DNA of 64,000 nucleotides, taken from Saccharina japonica. Taxonomy: Eukaryota; Sar; Phaeophyceae; Laminariales; Laminariaceae. The stretch's first letter is position 1. Each line of letters opens with the position of its first letter. A program made the translations under genes and the position numbers. The notes under the pieces are model-generated. The model searched no databases and was not told where the DNA came from. It worked only from the letters and a program-made list of their open reading frames with translations. Below, piece by piece: positions 22,682 to 35,065 of this stretch. Where the stretch lies: assembly GCA_008828725.1 (NCBI GenBank), contig MEHQ01001160.1:1-64000 (forward strand), written 5' to 3'.

Positions 22682-23584
22682 GTGAGTCGGAAAACATTAA
22701 GGTGTCGTAAATAAACGGGACACAGACTCTTGCCACGTCGTGTCGTAATCACTCTCTAACTATCACACGATAAAAATGTGTTTTTTATGTAACTCAACTG
22801 CATAGTATCCATATTTGTTCGTCTCTATTTACCATGACGTTGCGTTGCCAAGTATGCTGCCTATCATGTGTGGACAGGCGTGTGATTTATCTCTTGTTCG
22901 TTGTTTCGCGTGATGGTCCGATCGATGTCGACCTAGACTATGAGGCCGTTTTGGTTTAGTTCGCAGTGGGCATTCGCAAGCACCAGTGGGAGGTTGGCAG
23001 TTTGTATCAAACGCAGCAGAGACATCACATACGTTGGAAGTAGATTAAAGATCGTTACGAAACGGTGGGTGGGGTTGAACCAAATCTTGCCCACGACGTG
23101 TGGCTGCGTGAGCTCTGTAGTCAATAGCTCAAGCCACCCCGTGCTATCTAGGCTTCGCTAATAGTTTACATGATATGTATCAGTGTTTACTTGGTATGGA
23201 GAATGCTTTTAAGTAGTCGGCGGCGAGGGTCATGATGCGCACAGGACATTGCCAGATGACACACAAAAACACTTGCAATATCACATACTATTTGTCAACA
23301 TATAGTCTAACTAATTCCGTCCATAGTGTATGTTGCTGTACCTGCACAGCACTAAGGCGACTTCCCTGATACACAAACTTGTTTGCAGTCCTCGCGGATT
23401 TATGTATATATCCGTGGAAACTGTAAACTGGTGGATTCGACTATATGGTGGCAACGCCTTCTGGCATTGTGTACATGTTTGGGCAGTGCAGAACCATGTA
23501 CATGTATTGTACGTAACCAATTCCCCTGTCGCTTTCGATCCCTGTCGTCGACGCTTGTTTTCTGTGGCGTTTCGTCGGCTCCAG

Positions 23585-23623
23585 GCGTCACACCAGCACC
23601 GACGCCAGCCGTTACTCCCACAG
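23585..23623 (+). CDS. Exon 7: Thr/Pro-rich linker
   Basis: 39 nt after GGCTCCAG and before GTGTGA, reading VTPAPTPAVTPT. Such TP-rich, probably O-glycosylated linkers commonly follow WSC domains. Phase 1 in and out, consistent with exons 6 and 8. Confidence 0.55.
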
Positions 23624-24036
23624 GTGTGATACGGTGGTATGTATACCGTTCTTTATCGCGAAACATGCTCGCGAAACATGCTCGCGAAACATGCCATCTT
23701 CGCGAAACGGTATCATCACAATACAGTTGTCCCCTCGTGTAGAGCCGTGTAACGATATAGACGGCGGCGTATTATACGGAGCTCCTGACCCTAGCATTAA
23801 TCTATACATGGAGTATTTCGCGCAACCTGACCAAACTGTTTCTATGCGGACGCGGGCTACGACGGAGGGTAGCATTTTCTTTTGTTGAAACCGTTTTCTC
23901 AATGACGGGACTCCATATCTTAAGGTCTTCACAATGCCATTCTTGACTTGCAATATGTTTAGTTTTTTTGTTACTCGAACCCTGCGATTTCGCACTCTTC
24001 AGCACTTGCTTGTGCTTGCCTCCGAAATCAGTCATT

Positions 24037-24110
24037 TGGGGTGAGGCATAGGGCTCCTCACGCGACGGGCGTCATAAACTGAACGGTGCATCTCTACCGT
24101 AGCACGAGTC
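24037..24110 (+). mobile_element. M1 MITE fragment in intron 7
   Basis: Right-end fragment: GGGCTCCTCACGCGACGG followed by GGTGCATCTCTACCGTAGCA. Confidence 0.55.
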
Positions 24111-24409
24111 TGCGCTATTCCTAAACCAAATATCCGTTTTGTATACAACTCAAGTAACGAAACATCAAATTGAACGGAGGTTGCTCCGTGGAGGGGCTCA
24201 ACCGGTGATACAATAGTTGCCCCAAATAGGAAAAAACCAAAGCATGCCTCTACCGTGGGGTGTGCGTCAGTATCGAGAAGGCGTAATAATCCACGCTCCT
24301 ATCGGCATACACTCCTCTGCCCAGTCTTCACGTGGCGCTCCCCTCACGAGGGCCTTTGGTCAAACGATAGGTTATGGGCCTCAAAAAAACGAATGCCTCG
24401 CGATTAGAT

Positions 24410-24727
24410 ATGCATGCTACGATAGAGGTGGACCTGTATATTTCGGCTGCTCCTCGCTTGGCGGGCGGTATACTCACGAGCCGCCCTACAATAAGTGTAG
24501 CACTTCTTGGCAGGAATATGCCCAGGAATAACGGTGCTCCTTAACCCAAACTCGTGAGGTTTTTGGAACATTATGTTCTTGTATACGTTGGCCATGAGAT
24601 GGTTCATTGAGTTACTATTTAGGTGTTTCTTTGTTTCACCAAAACCAAGTATTCGGTAAAGCTATAGGGGTATCCGAGGGAGGAAGCACACACATAAAAC
24701 GGTGCACCTCCACCGTAACTTGTGTCT
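24410..24727 (+). mobile_element. M1 MITE, diverged full-length copy
   Basis: Left end GCATGCTACGATAGAGGT and right end GGTGCACCTCCACCGTAACT. About 70 bp longer than the usual copy owing to an inserted segment after the left end. Confidence 0.6.
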
Positions 24728-25196
24728 TGCACCTAGTAGACTAAACACTGACTCTGAGTAAAGTTGAAGGTTGCAGCCTGATGACCTGGACATATACAAT
24801 GAACAACATGTTAAACACAGCTGGGCGGAGGCCTTAGCTCAAGGAGACCCGGCAGAAGTCAGGAAACATTTCGGCCAAAACATTGCAACACATGCCGTAA
24901 CATGCGCGTCTCAAATGATTATCTTTAAATGCGAGGCCAACCCACGTTGCGTCTGCCCTAACGACAGTGCGCGTCAGATGCGGGCTGCAGCGAGAGTACC
25001 ATTGTGGAGTCGTAATATTCTCCATTGAAGCAGCTACTCAACTCAAGCCCTTGCAACTGTCCTCGCACCCGATATGTACTGTTTGATTGGCGTATTGTTT
25101 CGATACGATATATACTCTTCGACGTTCATTTCTCCGTCCTTACTGCGCAGTCAAATCTCAGATCCGCGATCGCATGGCAGGCTTTACTCCCTGACC

Positions 25197-25440
25197 CGTG
25201 CTATGGTAAAGGTGGCACTTTTTGGCTAAAACGTTTTCTGAACGATAGAGCTCCTCAACCCAAAATCGTCCGACTTCCTGTCCTGTGTTTCGATATGATC
25301 CAGGTTATAATTAGGCCATGAGGTTGTTCATCGGGACTAACTTTTAGTTTCCTCCGATTTGTGTATTTCGGTGGGTTATGGAGCTCCTCAAGTGAGGAGC
25401 TCAGCAAAAACAAGGAGCGCCCTTGTCACAGCATGCGTCC
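25197..25440 (+). mobile_element. M1 MITE, full-length copy
   Basis: CGTGCTATGGTAAAGGTGGC at the left and CACAGCATGCGTCC at the right, with a well-preserved internal palindrome GAGCTCCTCAAGTGAGGAGC. Confidence 0.75.
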
Positions 25441-26503
25441 CTGTTGCACACTGCGGTTTTGTTCCCTCCATTGTCGTAGCGAGCAGTCCCCGGCCCTGAC
25501 TGCCACCGTCGACGCGCGTCGACCTGCCAACCTATATTCGTAAATCCCTGTATCATTTTGTATCACGCCTACACCAGGTTACCAGGTACAGTATTATCGT
25601 AAGTGGGCTTTTGGTTGATTTGTTGTTCACCTCACTCAATATGTGTTCAGGGTCAGCTACCCCTGCCAAAGCTCGTATCACAGCCTCGAAACGTGCAGGG
25701 GGTTCTTTCTAGCAAAAGGCCTAGAAGTTGATGTGGAGGTCGACACTTTATTTATATATTGTCACCGCCAGTACCATATGCTTGCTACCGTAGAGGGTGC
25801 GCCTTAACAAAGTTAGGAAGCGCTGCGCAATACGGAATGCGTTTCTTGGGTAAATATTTCATTAGTGATGTATGTGTATTGCGAGATGCAATGCGTACTA
25901 CTGTAGGTTTGTTGCCTCTTATTTTCCCGCAAACGCCTTTTTCCAACGTCTCCCCATAGAATCTTAACCTGACCTCTCTGAAAGGGTCCGCCTTTCGTTG
26001 TCCAACCATTTCTCCACGACGACTTGGCACAACAGAGACCCTCAGCGGGTGTACCGAAACGTTGTCGACCAAACGATGTACTGCAAATAGTGGAGTTTCA
26101 CGTTGATTTCCTTTTGAGAATGGTTTTGACCGATCAACGTCCACAGGGGAGGATACACGTAGACGGATGGGAACCGTATACCCGAAGGTGGTGCTGCAAA
26201 CTATCCCCGCGTATACCGTAATAGGTTTTCACCGAAGCTGTCCACCCTATTTTTGGTGATCACCTGTATGCACTACGGTTGGTTGTTCACATTTCGTTAA
26301 ACGTATAATACCATGTATCACTGGTTTTCCCACGCGGTCCATCAAAACTCCCTGTTTTCGCGTCCACCCAATTGCTCGAGAACAACTGCCGAAGCAGTGG
26401 TCATCAGAATTTTATGTAACACACAATATTCTCAATTGTTTCATTGTCTTTCCGCCCCCCCTACTGTCCATGACGATGTCCTGGACACGTACGGGTCCAT
26501 AAG

Positions 26504-26640
26504 AGTGCTCGGCCGGATCTACCGAGGCTGCGCTCCACATCGTCACCTCTTGGGAAGGCGGTGGCAGGGAGTTCGGCCTCAACGTCCTCGAACCGGGAGG
26601 AGTCAGAGTAAACAATTGGCCCCCCTCGGCCGAGCTCGGG
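26504..26640 (+). CDS. Exon 8: first half of DUF2135-like domain 1
   Basis: After CCATAAG and before GTGAGT it reads ECSAGSTEAALHIVTSWEGG, then GREFGLNVLEPGG and VRVNNWPPSAELG. The pattern [AE]LxIxLxW....xxLxVxEPxG is shared with exon 13 and with the arm paralogs, and recalls the YfaP/DUF2135 beta-sandwich (LxVxLxWxxxxDLDLHVxxPNG). The usual acidic D-x-D-L is replaced by EFGL. Confidence 0.6.
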
Positions 26641-26692
26641 GTGAGTACATCAACGTCCGCTTACAGTTTCGAATGCTCGCACGGTGTAGACC

Positions 26693-26947
26693 CGTGCTAC
26701 GATAGAAGTAGTCCCAGTGACACTTTTTGGCTGAAACGTTTTCTGAAAGATAGAGCTCCTCAACCCAAAATTGTCCTACTTTCATTTTTGCGTTTGAATA
26801 TTGTCCAGGGTATAATTAGGCCATGAAATTTGTTCATCGGGTGGAACTTTTAGCTTCCTCTGAATTGTGTTTTTTGGTGGGGTATGGAGCTCCCCAAGTA
26901 GAAAGCTCAGCAAAAACAAGGTTGCACCTCTATCGCAGCATGCGTCT
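26693..26947 (+). mobile_element. M1 MITE, full-length copy
   Basis: It starts only about 52 bp after the donor of exon 8 (CGTGCTACGATAGAAGTA) and ends TGCACCTCTATCGCAGCATG. Confidence 0.75.
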
Positions 26948-27127
26948 GTGAGTTTTCGAAACCGTCCAGATTGAAGCCATACGGTAGTAGATATATGACC
27001 AGGTATTGTCACAAGCGAAAAGCAATCTACTTCGGATTCGTACGGGGTACCTTTTCAACCAGGAGAATATAATCTCATGTTTACAGCACGCAATAATTAC
27101 GTTTGAGGATTGGTGCGAGGTAGCGGT

Positions 27128-27360
27128 GCGTGCTACGAGTACGATAGAGGTGGCACTTTTTGGCTGAAACGGAGTCTGACTGTCGGGGCTCTTAAACCCC
27201 AAACTCGTGACAGAAACAGATTATTCCAGCTTGTGCTACCCATAGAGGTGCACCCTCTGGTTTCTGAGGGTGGTCACGTACTTGAGAAGCTCTACACCTT
27301 CCCCCCAACGAACAGAATTTGGAAGAAAACAAAAAGCGCCACCCGACGAACATAGCATGG
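27128..27360 (+). mobile_element. Composite or rearranged M1 MITE
   Basis: The left part (CGTGCTACGAGTACGATAGA to about 27210) is in plus orientation, but from about 27230 a minus-orientation M1 segment follows (ATAGAGGTGCACCCTCTGG..). It appears to be two copies fused head to head. Confidence 0.55.
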
Positions 27361-27884
27361 CCTAACGATACACCGGAAATGTTTTGCAACACAATAATGG
27401 GTTAAGGCCCCCCCGCCATTTCGAAAATACGCCAGGCAGAAAGTTCTACCTGTGTCGTAGTAGGTTATTATGTAAGATAGACGAACTGTCTATGGCTCGG
27501 ATATTGACAGATTTACGATGACATGCGGTAAAATTATCAGTTGCGGGGGAACCAAAATAGTACTTATATGGAGTGTATCGCATCATAGGGTACTGGTACA
27601 TGGAGTATTGAGGGTACTGCCACATGATCAGATCATGAGGGTCATGTAGACATGTAGAATAAGTTGTGACCAATATAGTAAGGTGATCTCAACATGTGAC
27701 TACACAAGTGTTGTGAGCCCTACCGAGCTCACTCTCCCAACACACTACCGCCCTCTAGAGCAAGGCCAAATAAGCGCCACCCTTCCGTCTTCTTATGTTG
27801 CAGCAGTTTCATTTGATAGTTTGTCGATTAAATTGTTTATCGCGTTCCACTTTTACTCCCATACGAAGTATAATATCAGTTTTT

Positions 27885-27960
27885 GTTCGGGTTGAGGCAC
27901 AGAGCTCTTCACGTGACCACCCTTACGAAACACCTGGTGCACCTCTATCGTCGAATGGGC
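27885..27960 (+). mobile_element. M1 MITE fragment
   Basis: Right-end fragment with GAGCTCTTCACGTGACCACC and GGTGCACCTCTATCGTCGAA. Confidence 0.55.
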
Positions 27961-28477
27961 CCGGGTCCTAACATGGGCTAACGTCTGCCTTTGATATGAT
28001 AAAGAGGCGTGGAAAAGATAGAGGGCTCACGGCTTTGGTCTAATTATTTATGACGGACCTGGCGTCTTGCAACCCACTGTCACCGGTATGTGTGCCGTGT
28101 TTCACAAGCATATGCCGGGCCCACTAGGCTTGAAACAACCCCCTCTCGCGGCTGATTGCCCCCCTAATGCAGGATATCTTCATTTTCGAGGCGTGTCATG
28201 TCCCAGCTGTTGTCGGTCGTGGTGTTGAGGGTGGTGCTGTTGTTGCCAGTGGTGGTGATATTGTGGGTGGTGTTGGTGCTGCTCATGTCGCTTGTTCCAC
28301 ATTCAACCATCGCCACAACGCTAGCCCGCCGTCACAGCATAGGCAGGCTCCAAGGATTATCGAGTGGCCGAGTACACCAACGAAACTCGTAGATATGCTA
28401 TAGGAAACTATGCCCACCATTATCTTTGATCTCACAGTTGAACCGTATCCGAACCCACGTGATATATCTACTCGCAG

Positions 28478-28769
28478 GACGTTGGCATGTGGGTAAGCGG
28501 CAGGAAAGGGAACTCCGAATTCGACGCTGTTGAAAACTCGGCCTACTTGAGCCTGGACGGCCTGAACGTCGCCGACGACGCAGTGCTGGGCGACTACGAG
28601 GTTTGGGGTACTGGTGGTGAGGGGACAAAATGGTCAATGACTGCGCGCTCCGGGGGCGAGCTGTTGTGGACCGCAGGGGGCGAGTTGGCCGGGGACCATT
28701 ACCAAACGGAAACGTTTGTCGCGACGGTGACCAGTTATGCCGAGAGCGACTGCACCAACGACAATTACG
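28478..28769 (+). CDS. Exon 9: second half of DUF2135-like domain 1
   Basis: After CTCGCAG and before GTAAGT it reads DVGMWVSGRKGNSEF, AYLSLDGLNVADDAVLGDYE, KWSMTARSGGELLWTAGGEL, then HYQTETFVATVTSYAESDC. The succession GDYEV..W.MT....G..LWT..G......ETF.ATV matches the second half of exon 14 and the arm copies. Enters in phase 0 and leaves in phase 1. Confidence 0.7.
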
Positions 28770-30005
28770 GTAAGTACGTACCTGGTATATTACAAAGAGT
28801 AGAAACACACAGACTGTGTGGAATCAAGAATTGTCTTCCAAACGGATATTTTGTGCGAGCTTGGTGTGATATTGCCGTCGCGCGTTCTACTTTAGGGAGT
28901 GTGAGTTGATCCACGATTAATGACGAGCAACGCTAATGTACCTGCCAAGTATGCAATAGATAAAGAAGGCTGTACTCACGGTGTACTTACTTCTTTTTAG
29001 GTGCCCGTATACTGTAGTGTTGGCTATGGAAAGGAAGAGGAGTTCGATATGGTATGATAACAGACGATTGTAGCATACCAACGTTTCACCCAATCTAGAC
29101 ATTTGGTTCACCGACGCTTCCGTTCGAGTATCTGTATATATAGAAGGGACGCGTGTGGCAGAACATTGAAAGGGAGCAATGGATTTACGCGACACACTGA
29201 AGAATATGATTTGCGACACTTCGATACCTAAACGTGTGACACGAGCAATGAAGTGTGTGTGTTTTGTTTTATTTGGTTTTTTGTCAGAGGAGTTTGAGAG
29301 CTCAATAAAAACAAGTGTTTTTGATGCGGCATAAACTGCCTACGGAAAACAAGCGAGGGGGGGGGGGGTTATATGGATGTTAGGGTATATCGTTTCAAGG
29401 GTATACATAGATACCACCCAAATATTCCATGCTACGTCAAGACATTAATATTATTTGATCTACAAGGGACACGGTATAGAAGACAGAGCTGAATTCCGTG
29501 AGTCACATGCTGCGAAATATATGTTTTCGTCAGAAGCTGGATGTGAAACATAGTTTTTCGACACCAGATGACAGGAAACGATATCAATTAGTCGCTAGTT
29601 TTGTTGTCTAGGAGCCAATATCGATATGTCCATTGATACCCCGTACTCTCAAGGCTGCGACAATCAACTACTAAATTTATATTTCCTAAGAGACGATAAT
29701 CAACGAATAACCTAATGGGTTTAGCAGAGGATGTTGCGAGGCTTACGCACACATCATTAATGATAAAAGATGGAGGTCCTAGGCAGCCCGAGTGCTCAAA
29801 GCGAGGTAACATGTCGAAACTAAACTAATCAAGCTCAAACCCCATACACAAGTGGGGACCACCCGCAGGCTAAAGTGTAGCCGAGAAGTGTAGGTTGCAC
29901 CAGGTGTTGACGATATTTGCTCCCATTCTAACTGCATCGCTCTTCGGCTGCACGGCTGGTGCGAATTGACCATAACTTCCTCTCCTTCTGCGCATGCACA
30001 TCCAG

Positions 30006-30110
30006 GTGAATGCCCTGAAGACTCGATCAGCACTAACGGTTTCCCGCCCTGCACAAAATGCTCTCCGGCAGTGGTTGCCCGTAGCGGTTAAACCTTTTGC
30101 ACCAATTCAG
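30006..30110 (+). CDS. Exon 10: Cys-rich module, contains TAA stop
   Basis: A phase 1-1 exon of 105 nt after CACATCCAG. It reads ECPEDSISTNGFPPCTKCSP, then AVVARSG, then TAA (30089-30091), then TFCTNS. The spacing C-P-x6-G-x2-P-C-x2-C-x12-C is that of GCC2/GCC3-type (ephrin receptor-like) Cys-rich repeats, which are often encoded by symmetrical phase-1 exons. The stop replaces the small polar residue usual before the last Cys. Confidence 0.6.
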
Positions 30111-30504
30111 GTGTGTTTGACGTCCACTTTGCGACAAATGTTGGGCGTTCTTGCGAAGGTGGCCGAGGCAAGGAAACTGCCGAGCCTTTTTGACTTGTGA
30201 CACGTATATTCCGCGGTGTTCAGTTTCCGATGTAGTAGCTTGCAGCTTGGAACTCCAACCCTGACCGTAAGCACACTGAATAGAAAGCAAACCCCTTCAG
30301 CGCGCGCCCTGCCATGAGCATGCCATACTGGTCGTTGTTGGATCGAACCTCTCCGGGGGAAACCCCACCACTATCACTATGCACGATCGGCATCATCGTG
30401 TATCACGAAAACGAACTAAAAGGGCGTTTTGATCATTAATAGGAGAACGTTACGGCTATTCATGAGTTCATGCGTGAAACGTTAAGAAGACCAGACCCCT
30501 ACGG

Positions 30505-30753
30505 GACGCTTGCAACAGTAGAGGTTAGCATGTTTTGGATGCATCGTTTCCTGAACGATTGGCCTCCTCAACCCAAATTGGTCGGACTTTCATTTTAGCG
30601 ACGAATATTGTTTCAGCGTATACTTCGGTCATGACATTTCTCATCCTGCAGCACTTTTATTTTCCTCCAAAATCTTTTTTTCGGTGAGGTATGACGCTCC
30701 TTAAGTGAGGAGCTCAGAGAAAACATGGTGCACCTCTATCGTAGCATGCGTCC
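30505..30753 (+). mobile_element. M1 MITE, full-length copy (249 bp)
   Basis: GACGCTTGCAACAGTAGAGG at the left, CACCTCTATCGTAGCATGCG at the right, and internal GCTCCTTAAGTGAGGAGC. One of the least disturbed copies. Confidence 0.75.
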
Positions 30754-30989
30754 CGGTGCCAGTTCGACATGGCAAACACACGCTCTATCAGTGAATACAT
30801 CTTCCGAATCGCTAACTCTATAACCCCATATCTACCGCGTCACCACAGAAGGGCTTGAGCCACGGGCCTGCTGTAGAGGGGGGGTGCCCTGGTGTCGGAC
30901 CTGATACGTGTCTTAGGGTCGGGGGTAATTCCTGACAAGTTAGGCTGCAAAAGCGTGCTTTTCTAGATGTAACACGTTATGGCTTAAGT

Positions 30990-31165
30990 GGAATGGAAAT
31001 AACGGGACTTCTTCAATAAAGGTCGTCGGACTTCATTGCTTGTGATGTACATTTCGCTTTGTTTTATAACCAAGACCATGAGACTGCTCATCGGACAGCC
31101 TTTAGTTTTTCATCTCAAATATATTTAATCGAGTGAGGCGTGTAGAGCGTTTCAAGATGACCACA
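30990..31165 (+). mobile_element. M1 MITE, central fragment
   Basis: It retains GGTCGTCGGACTTCATTGCT, CATGAGACTGCTCATCGGAC and GAGTGAGGCGTGTAGAGCG, but has lost both termini. Confidence 0.45.
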
Positions 31166-31732
31166 CCGCAAACAGAACATGGTATATGTTCACCGCAACG
31201 CTCGTCATCCAGACCCTTTGGCCTGATAGTTGTTTCTATTTCACCATCAGAATATACAGTTTTTAAAACGAACCTAGATCCACCAACGATGAACACTACG
31301 GCAGGGGTGAACCTTAAACTCACGAGGCTATTCACTTGAGGGTCTCTGCAGTGTTGCCTCTTCGCATACCCTGACTAGGAGCAGACCGAACGCGGCCCCG
31401 TGCCGCAAAAACCGAGGACTCTAGGTGATATCCGTCCTAACAACAAAACAAAATCCAGCGATATCGATCGTAGTTTTATTTAGAGAACCCTGCGGGTCAG
31501 AACCGTTTGGCCAACACGTGATCTACCCCTATAGCGCTCCGCATGTCAATGGAACTCCTGAGAGGCATTTGCCTACGACTGAGGGTGGTTCCTTTCTCAA
31601 TGAGTCTTGCCAGTTCCACAATGGTCCATGCCAGACGGCGCCCCCTATCTCGTAGCACGGATCATGCATTTGATGGCACTACTCTAGTAGATGATCGGGT
31701 ACTCTCCGAAGTATTTAAGCACCCTTCGCCAG

Positions 31733-31828
31733 TTTGTAGGGGGACTAGACGCTCCCGGTGGCAGAAACGTCTGGCGTCCACACCCCGTCCGACGCCTGGT
31801 ACGACGAAATGCGGCGGGTGTTGTCTTG
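31733..31828 (+). CDS. Exon 11: possible second Cys-rich module
   Basis: 96 nt between CTTCGCCAG and GTAAGT, phase 1-1, reading CRGTRRSRWQKRLASTPR, then PTPGTTKCGGCCL. It fits the phases of exons 10 and 12 and ends in a Cys-rich stretch like the previous module, but family resemblance is weak. Skipping it would also keep the frame. Confidence 0.35.
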
Positions 31829-32337
31829 GTAAGTATATGTGAATCGCACTGGGCTCTTTATCCCATAAGGATCGTTCCAATAGAATTCCCGTAGTGCATC
31901 ACACTACCGTTTCCGTACACATATTAACAAAGTAGATATATTCCAAGCTAAATCAAGGCGTCAAATACGTAATGCCCCCTACACGTATCCTCGTGTACTG
32001 TTTCGCGAGGTACCTAGGCTTCTTGATCGATCGTCGGGTTGCACCCTTTGACTTAAAAACGACTCTTTGTTTTTGGAGGTGTAGAACTCCGTGAGTGAAG
32101 CGCCACGTGAATTGTGGGGGCTAGCTCTTCAACATAATGCGTCTGCCATATATAGGCTTTCGTTCTGATTGAAAACCCACAGCGCTAGCCTTGTACCCCC
32201 CCCCAACGTTAGCCATAACCTAAACGTGTTAAACAACCCACGCAAATAGCTGCGCATAAGAGACACACCCCGTCCAGTGCCCATACCTGACATGCACACC
32301 CTGCCGATTGTTCCTGTGTCATGTGGCCGTTCTTCAG

Positions 32338-32390
32338 CACTGAGGGACCTCGACGTGCCAAAAACTGTCGCCGACGCCATTCTCGCAGAC
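32338..32390 (+). CDS. Exon 12: conserved short exon LRDLDVPKTVADAILAD
   Basis: 53 nt after TTCTTCAG and before GTGAGT. The same segment exists as LRNLGVPESVANAMIA in the inverted-repeat arms, again directly before the GGWAGPG exon, so conservation between paralogs supports it. It may be a helical linker. Confidence 0.7.
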
Positions 32391-33760
32391 GTGAGTGTCG
32401 AGTATGTTCACGTCCAGATGGTGGCTATTTAGGTTTCGGCAAAAACAAGAATGATAACAATGATGAACCCTCTGCGCGATAGACGCAGCCTACGGTAACA
32501 AAGGTTGAACTCTGCTTCGTGGTGCTCAGTCAGTTAAGTCGCTCGTTTTTCCCTCGCACCAATGTCCTGCTGTAAAAATATCGCCACCTGCAACCTACGT
32601 AGGCTATGGTAGAGGTGCACCGTGTGTCTTTCTAAGGGGGGTAACGGAGGGAGCCCTAAAACGATCGTCCAAAACAGCAACGTAGTTTTATTACTCGATT
32701 TTATTGTTTCAACTTACTACGGTCGTTGTGCAGTTTGGGAGTCCGTCGGTTCTTTAGATATTACCCTTTAGGCTAACATGTTCCACCGCCTTCGTAGTTG
32801 GTATAACGCACTCATGCCGTAACCAGGTTAGCAAATCACGCCGGTCACGTACCGGTTATCGTGTTTCAACCTTAATCCTTTCTGGATGACTATTGGTAGT
32901 TTCTTGACCCTAGGAACCATGAAATAAGATATTTTTGATCAGTGAACCGCCGTTGATATTTCGGGTGACCTTTGTTGATTGTTTCCTGGACCATCGTGTG
33001 GCCGTTTCAGTGGTTTTGAATGTCAGATTTGGGGATGAGGTATGAAACTGCTCACGTAAGGAGGCAGGTAAAACAGCAGGCGTGACCGCTCTCGCAACAT
33101 GTGCCGGATGGACAACACCTGTAGCCGCGGGTAGTTCAGGGCACAGACGATTATTCTGAGAGTTTTTCTTACAAAGACTATTCGCAACGCATCGAACATC
33201 CACATTCAGCAAAATGGCATGGTGTCGAATCGGAACCGCGAGCACAATGATCGTAAACGCAGAGCCGCCAGAAGTACTCACTCGCCAGCCGGGCCCGTTG
33301 AATAATTGAGAAACATGCGTATGATACTTGTTCGCCGTGTAAGGTTGCCACGTCTTGGTCTATATTTCCCGTTCCAACCTTTGGGATACAAAGATCGCAC
33401 GGTTTCCTGGCGTTAATTGTATATGAAGTTGGATTTTAGGCGGTGAGGGGAATGTGTACCTACAGCACCTGGGGTCCGTCCGCCGAATTCAACGAGCAGC
33501 CGCGTCGATGTGGGTCTGTCAGATTGCAGCATTTGGCGCGAGCGTATGGAGTTTGAACTATTGAATTTCCGTTGGGCCATATGTCCATCATTTTATATTA
33601 GATACCTGCCGAATGTATTCAAACAAAAAACAACATTCGACGAAAGTCACACAATCTCCGAGCATTTGTGTGTGGTATAACCAGCGCCCGGCTGCAGCTG
33701 TTCGAAGCGTATACTGCAATATACATCCCTACTCTTCTTTCGATGTTTACTTTCGTTCAG

Positions 33761-34240
33761 GCGGCAGGAGGATGGGCCGGCCCGGGAAGCGTACATCTCG
33801 ATGACGGCGATTTAACAGTCCAAGCCATTCTGCTTAAAGGGGAAGAACCGGGCACGATCACTGGAACCTTCAAGAGCTTTGACGGCGGGGCGATCGGCCG
33901 CTCCACCGCGCTTTTCCTTTATTTCGTCGACGAAGACTCGGATGGTGGTTTCGTGCGCAGGCAGGGCGACATCGATTCCGACTCCGGGAACTTCACAGCT
34001 ACCACTGCCGGCGTTCCAATCGGCCACGTCAGGGTCGTCCTCAGCTTCGTCCTGGTCGACCCGGCCGATGCCAGAGAGGAACCCAGTTACCCGCATGACG
34101 CGGTGTTCGAGTTCGATGTGGTCAACGAGGGCTGCAGTGAGGCACTGCGGATCAAACTGGAGTGGCACGAAGAAGTCTTCCTGTTTCTCTTTGTCGTCGA
34201 GCCGAACGGAAACATGGTGAATCTCGTCAACCTTGCGAAG
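33761..34240 (+). CDS. Exon 13: GGWAGPG beta domain and first half of DUF2135-like domain 2
   Basis: 160 codons, phase 0-0, after CGTTCAG and before GTGAGT. It starts AAGGWAGPGSVHLDDGD, continues with EPGTITGTFKSFDGG, ALFLYFVDEDSDGG, GNFTATTAGVPIGHVRVVLS, and then ECS-like EGCSEALRIKLEWHEE and FVVEPNGNMVNLVNLAK. The first part is an uncharacterised beta-rich domain shared with the arm paralogs. The last 45 residues begin the second DUF2135-like domain. No in-frame stop or frameshift, in contrast to the arm copies. Confidence 0.75.
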
Positions 34241-34818
34241 GTGAGTGTATATCAATCATAGTGGCGTTTACTGTATTGTTTTAAGGCAGAACATGTACAG
34301 GACCGGAAGCCTCCAGTACCAAAGACCAGGAGCGTGGGAAGACGTTATATTTCTTGTAAAGCCAAACGTTTTTGTCGAAAGGTAAGACTGGGCGTTTTCG
34401 TAGTGTATTTTATATAGCCGAACTTTGGTAATAATCAGCTGACCGTAATCAACCTTGCAAGAAAACGAAGTGGCATATTTTCGAGCTATTTAATTAGCTT
34501 TTTATATTAACAACAACGTAAATATGACGTATCAACTGGGAAAATATTTTCTCATTGAATGTGTTCGTAAGCTTACCAGCACGGGCTACGAGCCACACGC
34601 AGGCACTACTGCTGCGCATGCACTACTCTTATCCATATTTCAAGTGAAATTCATGCCCACTGTTACAGGAGATCATAGCCAATACTACCTAATATGTTTT
34701 ATTAATCATAATATTATGTGAATATATAGTTTTATGTGTACCATAGGTCCCGATATCAACGGTGCACTGTACTAGACCATGTTATTGTTTTACACCGACA
34801 TGAATTCAGGTCAGGTAC

Positions 34819-35065
34819 GACGCATCCTACGATAGAGGTGCACCACGTTTTTTCTGAGCTCTCCACTTGAGGAGATTTATACCTCACCGAAAAAGTGTTT
34901 TTGGACGAACGTGAAAGTGTTACCCGATGACCGATATCATGACCGAAGTATAATCGGAAAATTGTTGCAACACAAGACTGAAAGTCGGACGATTTTGTCT
35001 TAAGGAGCCCGATGGTTTAGAAAAAAATTCGGCCAAAGAGTGCTACCTCTATCCTAGCAAGCGTC
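34819..35065 (-). mobile_element. M1 MITE, full-length copy
   Basis: Inverted orientation: GACGCATCCTACGATAGAGG at the left, ..GTGCTACCTCTATCCTAGCA at the right. Lies in intron 13. Confidence 0.75.
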
